64,000 bases of DNA from Oscillospiraceae bacterium (GTDB lineage: Bacteria > Bacillota > Clostridia > Oscillospirales > Ruminococcaceae), in contig JAJQBX010000018.1 in assembly GCA_021203065.1 (NCBI GenBank), positions 186,001 through 250,000 on the forward strand, read 5' to 3'. Within the stretch, counting starts at the first letter, position 1; every line of letters starts with the position of its first letter. The translations under genes and the position numbers were made by a program. Below the pieces are notes generated by a model. It was not told where the DNA came from. It did no database searches and was given only the letters and a program-made list of their open reading frames with translations. This document shows positions 53,435 through 63,425 of the stretch, in pieces.

Positions 53435-53483
53435 GTTAGCTTATGCTAACTCATATTGTAGCAGATACAAATTGAAAAGTCAA
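53435..53483 (-). promoter_or_regulatory. Promoter with a palindromic operator
   Basis: Minus-strand -35 TTGACT (53478-53483), 17-nt spacer and -10 TACAAT (53455-53460). A perfect palindrome GTTAGC-N4-GCTAAC (53435-53450) sits at the transcription start, placed to block RNA polymerase. It drives the 53417-51614 operon; the regulator is not nearby. Confidence 0.7.
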
Positions 53484-53498
53484 TCACAACACAAGAAA

Positions 53499-53537
53499 AA
53501 TCCGAGCCCATCTCCAATTGGAAACAGGTTCGGATTA
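53499..53537 (-). terminator. Terminator-like hairpin
   Basis: Stem AATCCGA.CC/GG.TCGGATT with a long loop, followed on the minus strand by TTTTTCTTG. It backs up the stronger tRNA-Leu terminator. Confidence 0.5.
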
Positions 53538-53560
53538 TAGTTGACTTGATTGCATCAAGT

Positions 53561-53587
53561 GAAGAAGACGCCTTTCGGCGTCTTCTT
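53561..53587 (-). terminator. Terminator after tRNA-Leu
   Basis: Stem AAGAAGACGCC/GGCGTCTTCTT with a GAAA loop. A second small hairpin, AGCTCGC/GCGAGCT, lies between it and the tRNA 3' end at 53593-53609. Confidence 0.75.
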
Positions 53588-53609
53588 TGGTAGCTCGCAA
53601 AGCGAGCTG

Positions 53610-53695
53610 TGGTGCCGCTGACCGGACTTGAACCGGTACGCTTTAGGGGCGAGGGATTTTAAGTCCCTTGTGTCTGCCGATTCCACCACAGCGGC
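53610..53695 (-). tRNA. tRNA-Leu (TAA)
   Basis: An 86-nt class II tRNA: acceptor GCCGCTG/CAGCGGC, anticodon loop CTTAAAA (anticodon TAA), a long variable arm (CGCCCCTAAAGCG), T arm with GTTCAAGTC, and encoded CCA. Confidence 0.95.
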
Positions 53696-53749
53696 GTTAC
53701 CATTTGATATATTATCACAAATCCGGCTTCTTGTCAATCATTTTCAGCG

Positions 53750-53783
53750 AAAAAACAGGGACTCCCCCGGAAGAAAGTCCCTT
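53750..53783 (-). terminator. Terminator of eno
   Basis: Minus-strand stem GGGACT/AGTCCC with an 11-nt loop and a GTTTTTT tail. Confidence 0.8.
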
Positions 53784-53803
53784 GTAATCTTCTTAATCCG
53801 AAA

Positions 53804-55187
<1,384 letters not shown>

Positions 55188-55218
55188 CCTTGTTTTGCTG
55201 AAATGTTTGTGAAATGAG

Positions 55219-55252
55219 AAAAAGAAGACCAGCTTTTTGAGCCGGTCTTCTG
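55219..55252 (-). terminator. Terminator of the lipoprotein gene
   Basis: Stem GAAGACCGGC/GCTGGTCTTC, short loop, then TTTTTCTC on the minus strand. Confidence 0.8.
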
Positions 55253-55256
55253 CAAT

Positions 55257-56234
55257 TTAATTTTCTGAGCCGGCAGTCAGTTCAACAGATACGTTTACTA
55301 TATCATCAGAAAGCCAGTCGTCATCATCGTAGGCACGGAGTGTCAGGGAAACCGTTTCTATAGCCTCGATATAATTCTCCTCAAGTGTCGACTCGAACCA
55401 ATACATATTCGAGTAGGCTGTTTTTCCGGCGTAAACCGTCTTTGCCCAGAAAGGATCGCAGGAGAAACCATTGACACCGACATCGTCTACTGTGACCATG
55501 ATATTCTTGTCGGTGCTGTTTTCAATGCAAAGCAGGAACGACGGACCCCATGTGTAGTCCTCATCATAGTCAATAACTGTTACCTTTATACCATCTGAGT
55601 CGACCAGCACAACGCTCTCGTAGCCGTTATCTGATGTGACGGCAAACGTGGACGGGTCGCCCGATGTATTCTGAACTGTCAACGTCACAGTTTCATTGTA
55701 GTAATCATCTGCGAGCCAATCATCATCGTCGTACACTCTGAGCTCTAACTCAACAGTCTCTATGTAGTTGATGCCATAGCTGGACAGTGAAGTGAACGAA
55801 ACGTCGGAATAGGTCTTGAGCCCTGCGCCGAGGCTTTTCGCCCAGAACGGATCGCACATAATATCGTTCACTGAGGCGTTGTTTATAGAAAACATCAGGT
55901 TTGTAGATTCGGTTTTATTCTCAAGATAGAAGTTGAAAGTGTTATCCTCAAATGATTCAACCCTGATGGTGATATTGTCATCATCCACAATCGTAACTGC
56001 TTCAAAAGAAGTGCTGTTCTCAGCTGATGTTGCTTCGTCTGACGAACTGTCTTCATCATCAACTGCATCAGAAGAACTATCTGATGAGTTCGCTTCACCA
56101 TCTGACACAGATGCATCATTATCAGACGTCCCCGTTCCATCGTCATACGTGCTCACCGATGCACACGACGTCAAAGTGACAAGCATAGCGCACATAACAA
56201 GCACCGATAACCACCGGGTAAATTTTTTTGACAT
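55257..56234 (-). CDS. Lipoprotein with two Ig-like repeats
   Basis: A 325-residue surface lipoprotein. The signal and lipobox are MLVTLTSC (lipid Cys about residue 24). An acidic Ser/Asp-rich spacer follows, then two copies of one roughly 115-residue domain. Each copy shows a VDxDxI strand, a CDPFWAK motif (MCDPFWAKSL, SCDPFWAKTV), YIE-x-(V/I)E and a DDDDWL stretch near its end. The duplication is clear at protein level. Ligand and function are unknown; the DDDDWL loops may bind calcium. MSKKF at 56234 is the likely start. Confidence 0.75.
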   Translation of the reverse strand: MSKKFTRWLSVLVMCAMLVTLTSCASVSTYDDGTGTSDNDASVSDGEANSSDSSSDAVDDEDSSSDEATSAENSTSFEAVTIVDDDNITIRVESFEDNTFNFYLENKTESTNLMFSINNASVNDIMCDPFWAKSLGAGLKTYSDVSFTSLSSYGINYIETVELELRVYDDDDWLADDYYNETVTLTVQNTSGDPSTFAVTSDNGYESVVLVDSDGIKVTVIDYDEDYTWGPSFLLCIENSTDKNIMVTVDDVGVNGFSCDPFWAKTVYAGKTAYSNMYWFESTLEENYIEAIETVSLTLRAYDDDDWLSDDIVNVSVELTAGSEN

Positions 56235-56411
56235 TGTTTTTCCCTCCAAGAAATATAATAGCGCAAAACCATCAATCAGCTGTCAATCACCAGAAGATAA
56301 AAAAGTTGCGCGCCAAATACATTTTACCCCCCCGCTCCCCTTTGTCAATACCTTTTTCAAACTTTTTTAACAAGCTGTTATAAACCAGTGCTTCGGGCGA
56401 TGCTTGAACAG

Positions 56412-56438
56412 AAAACCCGCCCCGGAAGAGGCGGATTT
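56412..56438 (-). terminator. Terminator of the small secreted-protein gene
   Basis: Minus-strand stem ATCCGCC/GGCGGGT with loop TCTTCCGG and TTTTCTG tail. Confidence 0.7.
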
Positions 56439-56478
56439 GATAAAAATAGTTCAGAATGCTTGCCGGTCAGGTATGTTC

Positions 56479-57015
56479 TCAGCCCTTTGTGCACGAACTT
56501 ACAACACTCGTAGACTTCACGTTCCATGTTGCATTGGTCTTCCATGACGGATTATATGAGTACATATACGCTGTTCTCAATCTGACAAGCCAGCTCGAAC
56601 TACGGCAATTTTCGAAAACAACATCAGCACTACAAGGAGTAACGGTAATTATATACGTCGCATTTTTCATGAGAGTCATAGAAAATGTCTTTGTGTATCT
56701 CCATGACCAATATCCCGTACTACAAGCACCGCTATCCTTTATGCATATGTACGAAACAATATATGCGCCATATGTGCTGACTGTGCTGGTGCCATAGCCA
56801 TTGTTAGTGTACTTCATAGTACCCTTGGACTGCGTGAAAGTAATCTTGCCGTTGTTCTTCCACGAGCTACCCGTCACAACAGTGAAAGTAGTTTTACCTG
56901 CACTGCTTCCCGAAACATTAACGCAGGCATTCTTTGCAGCGAATACCGACGATGTCATCGATACGCACATTACCACTACCAAGAGTAACGAAATGAGCCT
57001 TTTGAATTTTTTCAT
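56479..57015 (-). CDS. Small secreted protein of unknown function
   Basis: A 178-residue protein with a signal peptide (ISLLLVVVMCVSMTSSVFA). The mature part is beta-rich, Ser/Thr/Tyr-rich and has several Cys (KDSGACSTGYWSWRYTKTF). No known domain recognised. ATG 57015 has AAAGGTGAT. It is monocistronic; Cys pairs may form disulfides outside the cell. Confidence 0.65.
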   Translation of the reverse strand: MKKFKRLISLLLVVVMCVSMTSSVFAAKNACVNVSGSSAGKTTFTVVTGSSWKNNGKITFTQSKGTMKYTNNGYGTSTVSTYGAYIVSYICIKDSGACSTGYWSWRYTKTFSMTLMKNATYIITVTPCSADVVFENCRSSSWLVRLRTAYMYSYNPSWKTNATWNVKSTSVVSSCTKG

Positions 57016-57181
57016 GATTATCACCTTTCGTGTTATAAATTTTGAGGTTGCTTTCTTAACCTCTATATGTATCATAACACAGGCATTTTAGATTCTGTAA
57101 TTCGGATTTTGCGATTCAGAGACAACAAACCCCACCCCGGAGGGCGGATATACAGATATGCTTGTCAAAAGCGGATTTCTA

Positions 57182-57210
57182 TTGACACCGCATCGCAAAT
57201 CGGTTATAAT
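57182..57210 (+). promoter_or_regulatory. Promoter of the toxin-antitoxin pair
   Basis: Perfect TTGACA (57182-57187), 17-nt spacer, TATAAT (57205-57210), about 43 bp before the antitoxin ATG. Confidence 0.85.
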
Positions 57211-57252
57211 ATAGTCATAATCTTATGTGAAAGCACTACGGAGGTGGCACAA

Positions 57253-57522
57253 ATGATTACTCGTCAGGCTGTTGAAATACGCCAGAATTATAATGAAATC
57301 GCAGATATTTGTCGGAAGACCTCTGAGCCGATTTTCCTCATCAATAATGGAGAGGAAGACTTGGTTGTTATGGATGTCAAGAGCTATAGCCGCCGGGAGA
57401 AAATGCTCAAACTTCAAAAAGAACTTTTAGAAATTGAGGAGGAAAGGCTTAAAGGAAATGAGGGCTGCACCCTTGATGAACTGGAGGCATATCTTGACGA
57501 AGTGATTGAAAGGGCGTCGTAA
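57253..57522 (+). CDS. Phd/YefM-type antitoxin
   Basis: An 89-residue antitoxin. The N-terminal Phd/YefM fold has ITRQAVEIRQNYNEIADICR and FLINNGEEDLVVMDVKSY; the acidic, helical C-terminus (LEIEEERLKGNEGCTLDEL) would wrap the toxin. ATG 57253 follows GGAGGTGGC. It ends 3 nt before the toxin gene and should repress the shared promoter. Confidence 0.88.
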   Translation: MITRQAVEIRQNYNEIADICRKTSEPIFLINNGEEDLVVMDVKSYSRREKMLKLQKELLEIEEERLKGNEGCTLDELEAYLDEVIERAS

Positions 57523-57525
57523 AGT

Positions 57526-57843
57526 ATGGCGGTGGAGAAAAGGTATACCGTAAGGGTTACGGACAGAGCGAAGTTTATGCTGGGAAAACATGTCGATTTT
57601 GTCAGACAAGTCAATGTGAACGCAGCGAAAGAAACCCGAAATGAAATCATGCGCGCTATGCGTTCGCTGACATATATGCCGGAGCGTTTCCCGTACATAG
57701 ATGACGAAGCTGTCATTCCAAACAAATATCATAAAATGTGTATTGCAAAGTGGTATGCCGTCATTTATGAGATAGTAGGTGACAAAGTGTTCGTAGAATA
57801 CATAGTCGACTGCCGTCAGGATTACAGTTGGTTGTTGCAGTAA
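57526..57843 (+). CDS. RelE/ParE superfamily toxin
   Basis: A 105-residue toxin: helix ATKETRN-type region (NAAKETRNEIMRAMRSLTY), then PERFPYIDDEA and the C-terminal strands YAVIYEIVGDKVFVEYIVDC. Family members cleave mRNA at the ribosome or poison gyrase; which applies is not determinable. It is coupled to the antitoxin and ends before a good terminator. Confidence 0.87.
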   Translation: MAVEKRYTVRVTDRAKFMLGKHVDFVRQVNVNAAKETRNEIMRAMRSLTYMPERFPYIDDEAVIPNKYHKMCIAKWYAVIYEIVGDKVFVEYIVDCRQDYSWLLQ

Positions 57844-57849
57844 TATTAA

Positions 57850-57882
57850 CTCCCCACCAAAGCTTGGTGAGGAGATTTTTTT
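57850..57882 (+). terminator. Terminator of the toxin-antitoxin operon
   Basis: Stem CTCC.CACCAA/TTGGTG.GGAG followed by ATTTTTTTATT on the plus strand; it overlaps the end of the convergent ANT(6)-like gene. Confidence 0.85.
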
Positions 57883-58732
57883 ATTGCTCATAAATGCCAC
57901 CCTTAACATTCATCATATAAAGCCTCGCACCATCCTCTTCTTTACTGTTATACTCAAGCCCTAAGTCTTGGGCAACGATTCTTGCGAGATCTGAAAACAG
58001 TTTACAGGTGTTGATGAGGCTTGACCAGATTCGGGCGGGGTCGGAGGTGGTGTAGGTTCTGAGATACTTATAGTAGATGCTGTCGGGGAGGTATCGCTTG
58101 AAATACTTCCCGAGCTTGCCGGTGGAAACCGAGAAGTCGGAGATTGAGCCTATGTACCACTCCACTATCTTATTCAGCTGGGGGCGGAGCGTCAGTTCGA
58201 ACATCGACTTGGCGTAGGGGATCTCTTCCCTCTTCAAGCCCTTGGCGACGTTATTCAGGCACCACCAGAACTCGTTACAGCAGGCGGAGAACTCAGCCTG
58301 AGTCGGACGCTTCACCATGTAGCACTCATTGTCGGGGTTGTCCTCAAGGTGTCCCTCCCTGTCGAAAAGAACCTTAATCGGCTCATTTCCCCAGTCGGGC
58401 ATCAGGGTTGTGAAAGTGAGATCTAAGCGCACTCCGTCCTCAAAAATCGTCAGATAGGCGAACCGCTCAGCGGTCTCCACAGTAAGAGACGGATTGTCAT
58501 TGAGGTCGGGGAGCTGCATAATGAGAGCTTTTCCAAATGTGCGCTCGATATAGCAGGGGTTGTTGAAATACGGCGTCAGGTCGCCGACTAAAAATGCGAC
58601 GTCGTAGTCCTGATAGACGTCAGTGGGTCTTGAAATATCCGCCCTCGAGCCGCTCAGAACAGCCGCCCGAACATTTTCGTCCCTCTCTGCTGTGTCGGTT
58701 ATAAGCCTTAACATTTCCTCAGTTGAACGCAT
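57881..58732 (-). CDS. ANT(6)-like aminoglycoside adenylyltransferase
   Basis: Probable nucleotidyltransferase of the streptomycin-6-adenylyltransferase (AadK/AadE) family, 283 residues. The active-site pattern is AAVLSGSRADISRPTDVYQD followed by YDVAFLV, and VRLDLTF supplies the next acidic residue. The C-terminal helical domain (ELTLRPQLNKIVEWYIG) matches the family. Resistance is possible, but chromosomal members may have other substrates. GGAGGG precedes ATG 58732. Its promoter overlaps an inverted repeat. Confidence 0.85.
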   Translation of the reverse strand: MRSTEEMLRLITDTAERDENVRAAVLSGSRADISRPTDVYQDYDVAFLVGDLTPYFNNPCYIERTFGKALIMQLPDLNDNPSLTVETAERFAYLTIFEDGVRLDLTFTTLMPDWGNEPIKVLFDREGHLEDNPDNECYMVKRPTQAEFSACCNEFWWCLNNVAKGLKREEIPYAKSMFELTLRPQLNKIVEWYIGSISDFSVSTGKLGKYFKRYLPDSIYYKYLRTYTTSDPARIWSSLINTCKLFSDLARIVAQDLGLEYNSKEEDGARLYMMNVKGGIYEQ

Positions 58733-58744
58733 AATTTGCCCTCC

Positions 58745-58791
58745 TTGTGCTATGTTAGTATAAGTATAGCACAAAGAGGGCAGAATTTCAA
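58745..58791 (-). promoter_or_regulatory. Promoter of the ANT(6)-like gene with an overlapping inverted repeat
   Basis: TTGAAA (58786-58791), 17-nt spacer, TATACT (58763-58768) on the minus strand. The repeat TTGTGCTAT/ATAGCACAA (58745-58753 and 58766-58774) covers the -10 and start site, so it could be an operator or form an RNA hairpin hiding the ribosome site. Confidence 0.75.
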
Positions 58792-58811
58792 TGGGAAATC
58801 AAAGCTTCTGC

Positions 58812-61367
58812 TTAAACCTCAATCTCTATGTCTGTTCCCTCGACCGGTTCGTCGATTATTACCTCTTCCGTAGATATGGGGACGAGGTTGGCGATTGCCT
58901 CGTTGATGGCGGCTGCCATCGAATTGACGGCACTCTGATTGGTGCTTGTAAGCGTCCAGTCAACGTTGGTGATTGCTCTCGTGACGGCTGAGAAGTCCTC
59001 ATAGTCGTCAGGGTTGAGGGCGTTCGCCTTGGCTATCGCTTCACGGACGGAGGTGTAGTTTGCGGAGGCTGTCGAAGTGCTTGAGCCGTAAGCCTTGGTG
59101 ACTGTAGTGGTGTAGGTTACGCCACCGAACTCCACGGTAGCCGTATATGTCACCGTACTGCCAGAAGTGACCGAAGTCACCGTTGCCGTTGCCGTCGCCG
59201 TCACCGTCTCCGTATGATCGCAGTCAGCATCGGTACAGGTAGCCGTAGCCGTTACAGAACTATAATCCTCAGCCCACTCCCAGACGATATTGTCATAATC
59301 ATACGTATGCTCATGCGCCGTGATTGCAACGTAGGTGTAGCCGTCAGTGACAATCACCGTTGCTTCGTCGATAACAGAAATGTCACTGTCAGTACCGTTG
59401 GTCTTGGTAATCTTCGAAGAGCCACCAGTTGCAGGGGTGACGGTTACAGTACCGGACGAAGAATTCATATAAATTCCGCCGTCGGCAACGACTTCGCTGG
59501 CGGTGATGGAAATAATATCATTTCCATAAATTCCACAGGATGAATCACTATCAGCTTCGACATTTATGGTACTCTCAGATATTGTTAAATCACCCATAAC
59601 GCCAATACCCGCTGCGTAACTGCCAGTCATATCAATTTTTATGTTACTATCTTCCTCTATTGAAATATCTTCTATAGCGATGATGCCATAAGCAAGATCC
59701 CAATCATATTGAGAGTAATAATTGCTACTGCTGTCAATAGTTACTTCTATATCACTTGCGGATACTAAAATACTTCCTCCAACAGATAAGATACCAATTC
59801 CCGCTTCATCAACCGAAGATCCAAGTTCACCGCCATTCGTTGAAGCTGTCACTGTGCTACTTTCGGTGATGGAAATATCTCCCGTGGCGAAGATTGCGCC
59901 GTAGTTTATAGTCGAATCAGTGGTGCTGGTGCATATAGAAGTTGCTTCTACTGTGCTTCCGGTTATGGTAATGGTTTGTGGGGATGCCCAGCCGCCTGCG
60001 GCTCTTATAGCTCCCCCGCTTGTAGTTACGCCGGTAGCCTTGGCGATTACGGTGCTGTTGATGATTTCTATATTGCCCACATCAGATGTTAACGCAACTG
60101 GATCAGCAGCATCGCCATCGATAATAGCAGTCACAGTGCTATTGCCAGTAATCGAAATATCTGATAGAGCAAAGATTGCGTCATAAGCTCTGTCTCCATC
60201 TGCAGTAGCATTTACAATACTTTCATCCTTGATTGTAAGGGTATTCCATGCATCAAGAGCTACAGAATATCCAGCGGAATCGCCTGTATAAGTTGCCTTG
60301 GTATCAACCTCACTTGCGGATATTGTGAGATCGACACAACTTATTCCAACCGCTTGTGAAGCTGCTTCTACGGTGATGTTCACAGTACTCTCATTTTCAA
60401 TCACAACATTATACGCCACTATTCCGCAAGCACAGTAATCGCTGGTTACAGAAGTGATTAGATCGCAATCAGAAACAGTGAAATCATAATAGCTGATGCT
60501 GATCACATAAATAGTATCATCATCGTCGCCCGAAGCTGTCAGATTCAGGCTGCCATTCCGGATGGTTATATCTCCCGTGGCAACAATGGTATTAGCATTC
60601 GCAGAGGTAATGCTTGATTCTTCGCCGCAAAGGTCAATTATCAGGTCGCCGGTTGCCGAGATAGCTGTGGCGTCGTCGGTGGTCAAGCTGAACTTATAAA
60701 GATACAGAACCCCCTCGCTGTAGTAAGCATAACTCGTAACAGTGCTGGCAGGCGTGCCGGAAGTTCCCGATGAACCATCAGTGGTATAGTACCCGTCATA
60801 AAGCTTCAGGCTGCCGATATAGACATGATCAGGCTCGACGGCATTGCAGACGGAGCAGTAACCGTTGACATAATTGTGGGGAGAGATAGTGATGGTGCAA
60901 CCTGATGGGAAAGATGGGAAAGAATCGCTTTCGTAAGCTGTGGCACAGCTGAGGGTGACTGAGGTAATCTTTGTACCATAAAAAGCATCTTCACCAATGT
61001 ATGTCACACTGCTCGGTATATTGATTGAGGTCAGGCTGGAACAGCCGGAAAAAGCATCGCTGCCAATACTTGTCACATCGCTATTAAATGTAACTGACGT
61101 CAGGTTTGAACAATTCTCAAGCAAGTGCGAAAAGATTTCAGTCACATCGCCTTCAAAAACCACCGATTTTACTTGGTTAGCATAGCTATCTTTTTTACTC
61201 ATCCAATCATCCATGGTATCCGAACTATCAGCAGAAAATGTGAGCTCGCCATTGCTAGTATCAAGCTCCCAGCCGATGCCAGTAACCGTCTCCGCCATCG
61301 CCATCACCGTCATTGCGGCAATTGCAAGGCATAGGGTCAGAAGAATTATAAAGATACGTTTTTTCAT
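58812..61367 (-). CDS. Large secreted protein with BspA-like LRR and beta-helix repeats
   Basis: An 851-residue secreted protein. The signal peptide is LTLCLAIAAMTVMAMA. Residues 70-145 hold BspA-type leucine-rich repeats (LTSVTFNSDVTSIGSDAFSG, LTSINIPSSVTYIGEDAF). The small HNYVNGYCSVCNAVEPDH motif resembles that of the 49.6-kb gene. Residues 200-640 are a long Ser/Thr/Ile beta-helix (DISITGNSTVTAI, DLTISASEVDT repeated). The C-terminus is Ig-like plus helical and acidic. No sorting signal is visible. Likely a surface or adhesion role; inferred. Confidence 0.8.
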   Translation of the reverse strand: MKKRIFIILLTLCLAIAAMTVMAMAETVTGIGWELDTSNGELTFSADSSDTMDDWMSKKDSYANQVKSVVFEGDVTEIFSHLLENCSNLTSVTFNSDVTSIGSDAFSGCSSLTSINIPSSVTYIGEDAFYGTKITSVTLSCATAYESDSFPSFPSGCTITISPHNYVNGYCSVCNAVEPDHVYIGSLKLYDGYYTTDGSSGTSGTPASTVTSYAYYSEGVLYLYKFSLTTDDATAISATGDLIIDLCGEESSITSANANTIVATGDITIRNGSLNLTASGDDDDTIYVISISYYDFTVSDCDLITSVTSDYCACGIVAYNVVIENESTVNITVEAASQAVGISCVDLTISASEVDTKATYTGDSAGYSVALDAWNTLTIKDESIVNATADGDRAYDAIFALSDISITGNSTVTAIIDGDAADPVALTSDVGNIEIINSTVIAKATGVTTSGGAIRAAGGWASPQTITITGSTVEATSICTSTTDSTINYGAIFATGDISITESSTVTASTNGGELGSSVDEAGIGILSVGGSILVSASDIEVTIDSSSNYYSQYDWDLAYGIIAIEDISIEEDSNIKIDMTGSYAAGIGVMGDLTISESTINVEADSDSSCGIYGNDIISITASEVVADGGIYMNSSSGTVTVTPATGGSSKITKTNGTDSDISVIDEATVIVTDGYTYVAITAHEHTYDYDNIVWEWAEDYSSVTATATCTDADCDHTETVTATATATVTSVTSGSTVTYTATVEFGGVTYTTTVTKAYGSSTSTASANYTSVREAIAKANALNPDDYEDFSAVTRAITNVDWTLTSTNQSAVNSMAAAINEAIANLVPISTEEVIIDEPVEGTDIEIEV

Positions 61368-61391
61368 GGGATTTCCTCCTTGAATATAAAT

Positions 61392-61454
61392 AATAAGTAC
61401 CTACTTATTTTAGTGCCTCTAATTAATTATACCATAAATTCTGGAGGCTGTCAA
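61392..61454 (-). promoter_or_regulatory. Promoter and palindrome before the BspA-like gene
   Basis: Minus-strand TTGACA (61449-61454), 17-nt spacer, TATAAT (61426-61431). Just downstream lies the palindrome AATAAGTA-N2-TACTTATT (61392-61409), at about +10 to +30, a likely operator. Confidence 0.75.
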
Positions 61455-61486
61455 GGGGTTTCGGCGGTTTTAGAAAATTTTTGCGC

Positions 61487-61516
61487 AAAAAAAGAGCTCC
61501 CTTGAAAGGGGAGCTC
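61487..61516 (-). terminator. Terminator of the HtrA gene
   Basis: Minus-strand stem GAGCTCCCC/GGGAGCTC with a short loop and a TTTTTTT tail. Confidence 0.88.
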
Positions 61517-61539
61517 AACGAAGCTTACTGAGGGGCAGG

Positions 61540-63216
61540 TCAGATTATATCGTCCGATTCAGAGCTGTCGCTATTGCCGCTGCTATTGTTGCCGTTTCCA
61601 AAGCTGAAGTTGCCGAACATGTCGCCCCATGGGGATGAGCTGCCGGACTGGCTGTCTGAGCCGGAATTGGAATCGGTGTCGGAATCGGTGCTCGAATCGG
61701 TTGTGTCAGAATCGGGCAGTGCTGACTGGGTGGTTGAACCGACGGTGACTACTATTACTCTTGTCTCGCCGTCTCTGTAGACCTCAAGGACGAGCTCGTC
61801 GCCTACTTCGAGGGACGCAACATAGCTCGAGAGGGAGCTTGCGCCGGTAATCTCGGTGTCGTCAGCCTTAGTGATGATGTCGCCGACCTCGAGTCCTGCC
61901 TCATCAGCAGGTGCGCCCTCGGTTACGCTATAGACTACTGCGCCGGAGGTGATGCCGGTGCTGTAGTAGACGCTGGTGGTGACGTCGGTGACGGTGACGC
62001 CGATGTAGCTCTTCTCATATGTGCCGGTCTCGATGATGCTGTAGACTATCTCCTTGACGGTGTTAATCGGGATTGCGAAGCCGATGTTGTCGATGGACGC
62101 CTCAGAAGAGGAACTGCTGCTCGAATACTTCGCATTGGTGATGCCGACAACCTCACCATACATGTTGAAGAGTGCGCCGCCCGAGTTGCCGGAGTTGATG
62201 GCACAGTCGGTCTGGATAAGCTCCATGGTCACGTCATTCGAAAGGGTTACAGAACGGTTGAGTGCGCTGACTACTCCTGCAGTGAGGGAGAATGTGAGCT
62301 CGCCGAGCGGGTTGCCGATTGCAACGACTGAATCGCCGACGTTAAGGCTGTCGGAGTCGCCCAAGGTTACGGTGCTGAGACCCTCCGCCTCAATCTTGAG
62401 AACAGCTATATCGTTGTTCTCGTCATAGCCGACAAGGGTTGCGGTGTAGCTTTCGCCGTTGTAGAGGCTGACGGTTATCTTGCTCGAATCCTCGATAACG
62501 TGATAGTTGGTAAGGATGTAGCCGTCAGAAGAGATTATGAAGCCTGAACCGGAAGCCGCCGAGGTGGTGGTATAGCCGAAGTAGTTGGTGGTTATAGAGG
62601 TTGTGATGCCGACGGTTGCGTTTACGTTATTTGCGTAGACCTCTGCGGCGGTCATCTCCTCGCCTGCCTCAACCTCGTTGAGGATAACCTCGTTGGTGTG
62701 GCTGCTGGTGTTGATCACTGTTCCGGAGTCGGAAGTAACAGAGGAGCCTGAAGAGGTAGGTACAACTGAGCTGTCGGTGGTGACAAGAGCCGTTGCCGCC
62801 GCTCCGATTCCTCCGCCAAGGATTGCACAGACAAGAGCGATGGCTATCATTGCGCCCCAAGGAGTTCTTGAGGTCTTCTCCTTCTTCTCTTTCATCTTCT
62901 TGGCTTTCTTCTGCTTCTTCTGCTGATCAGGCTGCTCGTAGACGACATAGCCGGTGTTCGGCTGTGCGCTCTGCCACTGGTAGGTGTAGTCGCCCTGATA
63001 TGCCTGCTGGGTGTAGCCCTGCTGCTCATAGCCCTGAGTCTGCTGGGGCTGCTGTTCAGAATAGTACTGGGTCTGCTGATAGGTGGACTGCTGATAAGCA
63101 GTTTGCTCGTAGGTCTGCTCCGGTTGAGCAGAGTAAGCTTCCTCGGTGGGAGTGCTTTCTGTCTCGTTGACAGCTCCGCCAGTTACTTCATTGATATTGT
63201 CATTGTAGTTATCCAT
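61540..63216 (-). CDS. htrA: HtrA/DegP-like membrane serine protease with PDZ domain
   Basis: Cell-surface quality-control protease, 558 residues. A Gln/Tyr-rich cytoplasmic N-terminus (about 1-105) precedes one membrane helix (about 122-148). The trypsin-like domain has catalytic His in LTNYHVIED, Asp in NNDIAVLKI and Ser in INSGNSGGALF. A PDZ domain (about 400-490, GAPADEAGLEVGDIITKADD) and an Asp/Ser-rich tail follow. AAAGGAGA precedes ATG 63216. The length and layout are normal for Clostridia HtrA. Confidence 0.93.
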   Translation of the reverse strand: MDNYNDNINEVTGGAVNETESTPTEEAYSAQPEQTYEQTAYQQSTYQQTQYYSEQQPQQTQGYEQQGYTQQAYQGDYTYQWQSAQPNTGYVVYEQPDQQKKQKKAKKMKEKKEKTSRTPWGAMIAIALVCAILGGGIGAAATALVTTDSSVVPTSSGSSVTSDSGTVINTSSHTNEVILNEVEAGEEMTAAEVYANNVNATVGITTSITTNYFGYTTTSAASGSGFIISSDGYILTNYHVIEDSSKITVSLYNGESYTATLVGYDENNDIAVLKIEAEGLSTVTLGDSDSLNVGDSVVAIGNPLGELTFSLTAGVVSALNRSVTLSNDVTMELIQTDCAINSGNSGGALFNMYGEVVGITNAKYSSSSSSSEASIDNIGFAIPINTVKEIVYSIIETGTYEKSYIGVTVTDVTTSVYYSTGITSGAVVYSVTEGAPADEAGLEVGDIITKADDTEITGASSLSSYVASLEVGDELVLEVYRDGETRVIVVTVGSTTQSALPDSDTTDSSTDSDTDSNSGSDSQSGSSSPWGDMFGNFSFGNGNNSSGNSDSSESDDII

Positions 63217-63350
63217 AATGAGTCTCCTTTATTCAAAATCAAAGCTTTTCCGCTTTTCTGTGGATATTGTAACCCACGAATTTTAAAAATAAAGGTGCAT
63301 TTCATTAATGATTGATAAACACTTTTTGACGGGATGGTGATAGAATGGTG

Positions 63351-63416
63351 CTGACGCTCGCTTCGCTCGCGCCCTCTCAGTCGCCTGCGGCGACAGCTCC
63401 CCCAAAGGGGGAGCCA
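63351..63416. repeat. Intergenic palindromic repeat
   Basis: A compact repeat with three hairpins: GCTCGCTTCGCTCGC-type, GTCGC/GCGAC and CTCCCCC-aaa-GGGGGAG. The CTCTCAGTC...CAGCTCCCCCAAAGGGGGAGCC form is one I recognise as a frequent intergenic element in Oscillospiraceae genomes. It follows the ypeB stop and may help end its transcript. Confidence 0.65.
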
Positions 63417-63425
63417 TAAGTGCGA

